Part shown: piece by piece, positions 34,840 to 39,533 of the stretch
Numbering within the stretch: position 1 is the stretch's first letter
Layout of the letters: the number at the start of each line of letters is the position of its first letter
NCBI GenBank assembly: GCA_937912115.1
Contig: CALDOI010000158.1
Location: 1 to 39,533 of the forward strand
Direction of reading: 5' to 3'
Source: an uncultured Bacteroidota bacterium
Lineage (GTDB): Bacteria; Bacteroidota; Bacteroidia; Bacteroidales; F082
DNA length: 39,533 bases
Program-made: the position numbers and the translations under genes
The notes under the pieces: generated by a model
The model's input: the letters and a program-made list of their open reading frames with translations, nothing else
Database searches by the model: none
What the model was told of the DNA's origin: nothing

Positions 34840-34955
34840 ACCCGACGGGTTATTCCCGATGCTATACCCGACGGGTTTTTTCTAACCCGTCTGGTCCAAT
34901 ATGTAAAACCACATTTCTAAGTCAGACCCGACGGGTTAAAAAAACCCGGCGGGTC
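34840..34955. repeat. Cluster of five ACCCGACGGGTT palindromic units (REP-like)
   Basis: Copies: 34840-34851, 34866-34877 and 34926-34937 (exact ACCCGACGGGTT), 34884-34895 (inverted, one mismatch) and 34944-34955 (ACCCGGCGGGTC). Neighbouring copies form longer hairpins, for example GACGGGTT at 34870-34877 with AACCCGTC at 34884-34891. A fragment TCCCGAT lies between the first two. The GC-rich units stand out in an AT-rich genome. They lie upstream of both divergent genes, so they are not needed as terminators. Confidence 0.75.
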
Positions 34956-35020
34956 ATATCATCAGTTAATATTTATGATGACTATATAATCTTTAGTTTT
35001 CATTAAAAGAATAAAAAAAC

Positions 35021-35050
35021 TTGACAAATAATTTTTTTGTACTACTTTTG
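35021..35050 (+). promoter_or_regulatory. Promoter of the TetR/permease operon
   Basis: TTG (35021-35023), a 19-bp spacer and TACTTTTG (35043-35050) form a near-perfect Bacteroidetes promoter, ending 30 bp before the TetR ATG. Confidence 0.8.
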
Positions 35051-35066
35051 ACCGACCGTTCAGTCA
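35049..35066. promoter_or_regulatory. Predicted TetR operator
   Basis: TGACCGACCGTTCAGTCA is palindromic at 14 of 18 positions and resembles the GACCGACCGGTC-type sites of many TetR/AcrR regulators. It overlaps the last bases of the -7 box, so a bound dimer would block transcription from this promoter. Confidence 0.7.
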
Positions 35067-35080
35067 TAAAAATATAAATA

Positions 35081-35653
35081 ATGCCAAGAACAGAAGTGCA
35101 ATTTAAAGAAAGAAGAGAACAAAAGCGTATTCATATAATGGATGCGGCACTTGAATTATTTGCAGAAAAAGGTTTTGCTTCTACTTCAATTACAATGATA
35201 GCAAAACATGCGAGCATATCAAAAGGACTGATGTATAATTATTTTGAAAGTAAAGAAGAGCTAATTATTTCAATCGTTCATGACGGATTCGATAAGTTTT
35301 TAAGAGAATTTGACCCTAACGAAGATGGTGTACTTACTGATGAGGAATTTGAGTATTTTATCGACAAAACTTTTGAAGTATTAAAGATCAGTTTGCATTT
35401 CTGGAAACTCTACTTTATGGTAATGGCTCAACCACAGGTATTAAAATTGGTTGAGAAAAAATTAATGGAGCTAGTAATTCCTTTTATTACGATACTTTCG
35501 GAATATTTTGCCACAAAAGGACATAAGAACCCAATGGCCTATGCCCAGTTTTTTGGAGCCATGTTAGATGGTGTAAGCTTAAACTACATGATGGACACAG
35601 ATAATTTTCCAATTGAAGAAATAAAACAAATCATCAAAACTAAATTCATTTAA
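35081..35653 (+). CDS. TetR/AcrR family transcriptional regulator
   Basis: A 190-residue one-component repressor. The N-terminal HTH is typical (IMDAALELFAEKGFASTSI, MIAKHASISKGLMYNYFESK) and the C-terminal helical domain binds an unknown ligand. It is the first gene of an operon with the LolA-like gene (17 bp gap) and three permeases, and the predicted operator overlaps its own promoter, so autoregulation and control of the exporter are likely. The start codon is ATG, placed 30 bp after the promoter. Confidence 0.92.
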   Translation: MPRTEVQFKERREQKRIHIMDAALELFAEKGFASTSITMIAKHASISKGLMYNYFESKEELIISIVHDGFDKFLREFDPNEDGVLTDEEFEYFIDKTFEVLKISLHFWKLYFMVMAQPQVLKLVEKKLMELVIPFITILSEYFATKGHKNPMAYAQFFGAMLDGVSLNYMMDTDNFPIEEIKQIIKTKFI

Positions 35654-35670
35654 TTTATAAATCAGTAAAT

Positions 35671-36432
35671 ATGAAAACATTAAAAATATCGATAACAACT
35701 GTATTGGTTTTTCTGTTGGCAATAACACAAATTAATGCTCAGAAATTAACTGCAAAAGATATTATTAAGAAAGCTGATGAAAAGAATCGTGGTAGAACAT
35801 CAAAAGGAACAATGTCGATGACAATTGTACGCCCAAGTTGGGAACGTACAATAGTAATGAAAAACTGGTCGAAAGGCGATGATAATTTCTTGATATACAT
35901 CACCGAGCCCGCAAAAGAAAAAGGTCAGGTATTCCTAAAAGTTGGGAAAGAGATGTGGAATTATGTACCAACCATTTCGCGAATGATTAAAATTCCTCCA
36001 TCAATGATGATGCAATCGTGGATGGGTTCCGATTTCACCAATGACGATTTGGTAAAACAATCATCAATAGTGGTTGATTATAAACACACATTGTTAGGAG
36101 AAGAGGTAGTTAATGAACAAAACTGTTATAAACTGGAATTAATACCACTACCCGATGCTCCCGTTGTTTGGGGTAAAATAATTGCATGGGTAACTGTGGA
36201 TGGATTCAATGTTTGGAAGAATGAATACTACGATGAAGATGGTTTTCTTCAAAATATTGAAAATGGTTATAACCTTAAAAAAATGGGAGACAGAATTATA
36301 CCTACCAAATTTGAGATGATTCCAGTTGATGAGGAGGGTAAAAAAACGGTTATGGAAATTCTGGATGTAGAGTATAATGCTGAAATAAAAGACAGTTTTT
36401 TCAGCAAGCAGAATATGAAAAAAGTAAGATAG
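35671..36432 (+). CDS. LolA-like exported protein (outer membrane lipoprotein-sorting family)
   Basis: A 253-residue periplasmic protein with a signal peptide (TLKISITTVLVFLLAITQINAQ) and the PF17131-type fold: DIIKKADEKNRGRTSKGTMS, VRPSWERTIVMKNWSKGDD, EMWNYVPTISRMIKIPPSMM, SWMGSDFTNDDLVKQSS and VVWGKIIAWVTVDGF. This is a relative of LolA/LolB/LppX, an incomplete beta barrel that shields a lipid or lipoprotein. It lies 17 bp after tetR and 6 bp before the first permease, so it probably hands a lipid-type cargo to or from that transporter. The cargo is unknown. Confidence 0.88.
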   Translation: MKTLKISITTVLVFLLAITQINAQKLTAKDIIKKADEKNRGRTSKGTMSMTIVRPSWERTIVMKNWSKGDDNFLIYITEPAKEKGQVFLKVGKEMWNYVPTISRMIKIPPSMMMQSWMGSDFTNDDLVKQSSIVVDYKHTLLGEEVVNEQNCYKLELIPLPDAPVVWGKIIAWVTVDGFNVWKNEYYDEDGFLQNIENGYNLKKMGDRIIPTKFEMIPVDEEGKKTVMEILDVEYNAEIKDSFFSKQNMKKVR

Positions 36433-36438
36433 GACACA

Positions 36439-37659
36439 ATGCTTAAATATATTAAAATTGCATGGCGTAACTTATGGCGTAATACTCGAAGAACATTGAT
36501 AACATCAGCTTCAGTTTTCTTCGGTGTTTTCTTTGCTGTAATGATGACTTCCATTCAAAAGGGATCATTCGAGAATATGATCAGCAATATGGCCAAATTT
36601 TATTGCGGTTATATTCAGATTCAAGAAGTTGATTTCAAAGAATCTCCAGGGGTAAATCATAGTTTTGAGCTAAGCGATCATCTGCAAAATGCAATCAATA
36701 ATAATCCCTTTATTACATCTTCAACCAGCAGGGTTGAAACATTTGCACTAGCTTCCAATTACGACCATAGCTATCCCACATTAGTACTGGGAATTCAACC
36801 TGAAAAAGAAAACCAAAAATCAGGCTTAAGTAAATATGTTAAAGATGGCTCTTACCTATTGGATGGTTCAAAAGACTTACTTATTGGAAAAATTCTTGCT
36901 CAAAATTTAAACATAGATGTTGGGGATTCACTCATATTATTAGGCCAGGGTTATCACGGAATAAGTGCTGTAGGCATCTATAAAATTGCCGGATTGCTCG
37001 ACTTCCCTCTTCCCGATCTTAGTAAACAAATCATATACATGGATCTGGCAGTAGCTCAAGACTTTGCCTCCATCCCCGGGAAAATAACTTCCAATGTAAT
37101 TATGGTTGAGAATACTGATATGATAAACAAGGTAATTTCAGACATACAACCATATATTAAAGATAATAATGCTATATACTCATGGCAAGACCTTATGCCC
37201 GAACTACTTAACCTAATTGAAGGAAAACAATCAAGCGGTGTGATGATTAAAACACTATTGTTTATGATTATTGGATTTGGAGTGTGGTCAACAATCATGA
37301 TGATGATGCACGAACGAAGAAGGGAATTAGGAGTAATGGTAGCAATAGGGTTTAAAAAAGGCCGATTATTAACTATGATGTTGATAGAATCAGCATTTAT
37401 TGGAATAATTGGTATTGTATCAGGGCTAATTGTAAGCTACCCAATATTTTGGTATTTATTTAAAAACCCTATCGCTGTTACTGGTGAAATGGCTGAAACA
37501 TATAAATCAATGGGGTTTGAACCAAAAATAGCATTTAGTGTTAGTCCCGAAATATTCTATAATCCGGCAATAACTATTATGATAATATTTATGTTAGTAT
37601 CACTATATCAGATATATTACATTGCAAAATTAGATGTTATAAAATCGTTGAAAAGTTAA
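36439..37659 (+). CDS. FtsX/MacB-type ABC permease 1
   Basis: A 406-residue inner-membrane permease with four helices in the LolCE/MacB layout: one N-terminal helix (TLITSASVFFGVFFAVMMTS), a periplasmic domain of about 220 residues, then three helices with MHERRRELGVMVAIGFKKG, the coupling region for an ATPase. It starts 6 bp after the LolA-like gene. It is clearly a paralogue of the next gene (shared starts IAWRNLWR, MISN, GQGYHG, ERRREL/ERKREL and RELGVM), so the pair arose by duplication. The ATP-binding subunit is not inside the window. Confidence 0.9.
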   Translation: MLKYIKIAWRNLWRNTRRTLITSASVFFGVFFAVMMTSIQKGSFENMISNMAKFYCGYIQIQEVDFKESPGVNHSFELSDHLQNAINNNPFITSSTSRVETFALASNYDHSYPTLVLGIQPEKENQKSGLSKYVKDGSYLLDGSKDLLIGKILAQNLNIDVGDSLILLGQGYHGISAVGIYKIAGLLDFPLPDLSKQIIYMDLAVAQDFASIPGKITSNVIMVENTDMINKVISDIQPYIKDNNAIYSWQDLMPELLNLIEGKQSSGVMIKTLLFMIIGFGVWSTIMMMMHERRRELGVMVAIGFKKGRLLTMMLIESAFIGIIGIVSGLIVSYPIFWYLFKNPIAVTGEMAETYKSMGFEPKIAFSVSPEIFYNPAITIMIIFMLVSLYQIYYIAKLDVIKSLKS

Positions 37660-37663
37660 ACAA

Positions 37664-38881
37664 ATGAAGAATATAATAATAGCTTGGAGAAATCTTTGGC
37701 GTAAACCTGGGAGAACCCTAATAACCAGTGGCTCCATTTTTTTTGGTGTTTTGCTGGCATCATTTATGACCTCGATGCAATATGGATCATACGAGTCGAT
37801 GATTAGCAATGTGGTACAATTTTACTCAGGATATATGCAAATATTTACCGAAGAATATCATGAAAACAAAACTATCAACAATACTTTTATACTAAATGAA
37901 AAACTTAAATCAATAATAGATAATGAAAAGGGAATTACTCACTATACTCCCCGACTAGAATACTTTTCACTTGCATCATCAAATGAAATCACAAAAGGAA
38001 GTATTATAATAGGAGTTGATCCTGATGGGGAGAATAGTGTGACCGGATTACAAAAATGGGTAAAGGAAGGTACTTATCTTGAAAAAAACGGTACTGGAGT
38101 ATTGGTTGCAATAGAGCTGGCAAAATACTTACAGATTGGAGTTGGTGACACAATAGTTCTATACGGACAGGGTTATCATGGAGTTATGGCTGCAGGATTA
38201 TATCCGGTTATTGGTATATTGGAATTCCCCTCGCCTGAGCTTAACAAACAATTTATTTACATGCCGTTGGATGCAACCCAGAAATTATTTTCAGCACCCG
38301 ACAGATTAAGTTCAATTGTATTAATGGTTGAAGATAATTATCACCTCCCTCCTGTTCTTCGGCATCTTAAAAAAGATATCCCACCTCCATTTATGGTAAT
38401 GTCGTGGGCCGAATTACAACCTGAACTTGTGCAAATGATTGATGGCGATAAAGCAGGAGGCTATTTTATGAAATCGCTACTATACATTATTATCACATTT
38501 GGAATACTTGGCACCATACTAATGATGGTTAGTGAGCGGAAGCGTGAACTTGGTGTAATGATTGCCATTGGAATGCAACGTGGCAGGCTTGGAATCATCC
38601 TTTTTTTTGAAACATTATTCATTGGCCTAATTGGAGCTATCTCGGGTATTATTATAGCAATACCTCTATGTTACTGGTATTATTTAAATCCTATTCCATT
38701 AACGGGAGATGCTGCAAAAACAATGGTTGATATGGGAATTGAACCATTTATGTACTTTTCAATTCAACCCGATGTTTTTTATGTTCAGGCAATGGTAGTT
38801 TTTATAATTGCAATGATATTATCAATATATCCAATCATAAAATCATACACTCTAAAACTTACCTCAGCTCTCAGAGCCTAA
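37664..38881 (+). CDS. FtsX/MacB-type ABC permease 2
   Basis: A 405-residue paralogue of the preceding gene, starting 4 bp after its stop. It has IIAWRNLWRKPGRTLITSGS, a first helix (IFFGVLLASFMTS), a periplasmic domain with GVGDTIVLYGQGYHGVMAAG, and the C-terminal three-helix bundle with SERKRELGVMIAIGMQRGR. The two proteins may form a heterodimer, as LolC and LolE do. A third, more divergent permease follows 48 bp downstream. Confidence 0.9.
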   Translation: MKNIIIAWRNLWRKPGRTLITSGSIFFGVLLASFMTSMQYGSYESMISNVVQFYSGYMQIFTEEYHENKTINNTFILNEKLKSIIDNEKGITHYTPRLEYFSLASSNEITKGSIIIGVDPDGENSVTGLQKWVKEGTYLEKNGTGVLVAIELAKYLQIGVGDTIVLYGQGYHGVMAAGLYPVIGILEFPSPELNKQFIYMPLDATQKLFSAPDRLSSIVLMVEDNYHLPPVLRHLKKDIPPPFMVMSWAELQPELVQMIDGDKAGGYFMKSLLYIIITFGILGTILMMVSERKRELGVMIAIGMQRGRLGIILFFETLFIGLIGAISGIIIAIPLCYWYYLNPIPLTGDAAKTMVDMGIEPFMYFSIQPDVFYVQAMVVFIIAMILSIYPIIKSYTLKLTSALRA

Positions 38882-38929
38882 GGTTATTTAATATGAAGTA
38901 TTAGTCAATAATTAAAAAAACATAAAGAA

Positions 38930-39533
38930 ATGCTATTTTCAATATCATGGCGAAATATATGGAGAAACAAAGTCAGAAGCCTTGTTATCATATCTTCAGT
39001 TGCCCTTGGAATATTTGCAGGAGTTATTTCCGGTTCATTTTTCAAAGGTATGGCCGATCAGAGAATTCAAAAAGTAATAAACACTGAGTTATCCTATATT
39101 CAGATTCATAACCCCGGGTTTGAACAAACCTCCGATTTTACAAACTTCATCACTAACGCCAAAGAACTTAGTGATGAAATAAGATTGCTTCCGAATGTAA
39201 CCGGAGTTAGTAGACGGATTTCTATTCAGTCAATGGCTGCCTCAGCCGAAACAGCAGCAGGAGTGATGATTTCGGGTGTATTTCCTGAAGATGAAGAAAC
39301 CGTTACTAACATTAGTGCTAAAATAATAGACGGTGAATACTTTGAAGGAATTAAGAAAAACCCGGTTGTTATTGGCAAAAAACTTGCCGAAAAACTCAAT
39401 GTTAAAGTCCGCTCCAAAATTGTTATCACTATTCAGGATATGGATAACAACATCACTTCTGGGGCATTTAGGGTTGCAGGAATTTACTCAACTGATAATA
39501 ATATGTTTGATGAAGCAAATATATATGTCAGGT
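38930..39533 (+). CDS. FtsX/MacB-type ABC permease 3 (3' end missing)
   Basis: The frame opens at ATG 38930 and runs off the window after 201 codons. It begins MLFSISWRNIWRNKVRSLVI, followed by the first helix (ISSVALGIFAGVISGSFF) and a MacB-like periplasmic domain (VMISGVFPEDEETV, GKKLAEKLNVKVRSKIVITI). It shares the WRNIWRN start motif with the two upstream permeases but is more distant from them. It is most likely co-transcribed with them; an ATPase gene would be expected further downstream. Confidence 0.88.
   Translation, partial: MLFSISWRNIWRNKVRSLVIISSVALGIFAGVISGSFFKGMADQRIQKVINTELSYIQIHNPGFEQTSDFTNFITNAKELSDEIRLLPNVTGVSRRISIQSMAASAETAAGVMISGVFPEDEETVTNISAKIIDGEYFEGIKKNPVVIGKKLAEKLNVKVRSKIVITIQDMDNNITSGAFRVAGIYSTDNNMFDEANIYVR

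Larger units (their letters stand above)
34757..35080. other. Divergent intergenic region with repeats, promoters and TetR operator
   Basis: The 324-bp gap between idi (minus) and the TetR gene (plus) contains a -7 box for idi at 34771-34778, the palindromic repeat cluster at 34840-34955, and the TetR promoter and operator at 35021-35066. I see no open frame or RNA gene in it. Confidence 0.7.

Overview
The window looks like a piece of chromosome from a Bacteroidetes (Bacteroidota) bacterium, probably a free-living Bacteroidales/Marinilabiliales or Cytophaga-like relative. The evidence is: AT-rich DNA; several promoters of the Bacteroidetes type (TTTG or TTG, about 19-20 bp, then TAnnTTTG); almost no Shine-Dalgarno sequences; a fused SecDF; a type IX secretion (T9SS) C-terminal sorting domain; a membrane-spanning TPR/HTH regulator; and the order rnpA-yidD-S41 protease. 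Both ends cut genes: infB on the left and a third FtsX-like permease on the right. I see no rRNA, tRNA, CRISPR array, prophage or intact insertion sequence. Most of the window is ordinary housekeeping DNA.

Layout. 1-2429: 3' part of infB. 2537-9145, all minus strand: DUF481 outer-membrane protein, rnpA, yidD, S41 protease, O-antigen-ligase-like protein, cytidine deaminase, ChaN-like lipoprotein. 9310-14571, plus strand: an alpha-glucoside use cluster with an MFS sugar porter, a fused beta-phosphoglucomutase/GH65 phosphorylase and a uridine-kinase-like P-loop protein. 14747-18948, plus: grpE, dnaJ and a NatAB-type ABC exporter. 18945-19421, minus: DUF6265 lipoprotein. 19541-25610, plus: secDF, a secreted nickel superoxide dismutase, folC and a TylF-type methyltransferase. 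25693-29168, minus: T9SS-exported nuclease/phosphatase, DUF1456 protein, acyl-ACP desaturase and the Fe-S repair protein Ric. 29285-29722, plus: an Rrf2 regulator divergent from ric. 29744-34756, minus: pyruvate kinase, a small membrane methyltransferase, a cryptic unit lying between two terminators, the TPR/HTH regulator and idi. 34838-34955: a cluster of short palindromic repeats. 35081-39533, plus: a TetR-controlled operon with a LolA-like exported protein and three FtsX/MacB-type permeases.

How the genes work together. MFS plus fused PGM/GH65 forms a compact route: import of an alpha-glucoside, phosphorolysis to beta-glucose-1-phosphate, and isomerisation to glucose-6-phosphate, the last two steps on one polypeptide. 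Ric, the divergent cysteine-bearing Rrf2 regulator and a palindrome between them form a likely nitrosative/oxidative-stress module; a di-iron desaturase lies just downstream of ric. The TetR gene has a near-consensus promoter with a palindromic operator directly against the -7 box, so autoregulation of the permease operon is likely.

The best candidates for something less described are the TetR/LolA-like/triple-permease operon (its ATPase is not in the window), the cryptic minus-strand unit at about 32041-32246, and the nickel SOD whose metal hook would be exposed by Sec signal-peptide cleavage rather than by a SodX protease. None of these is shown to be new from sequence alone.
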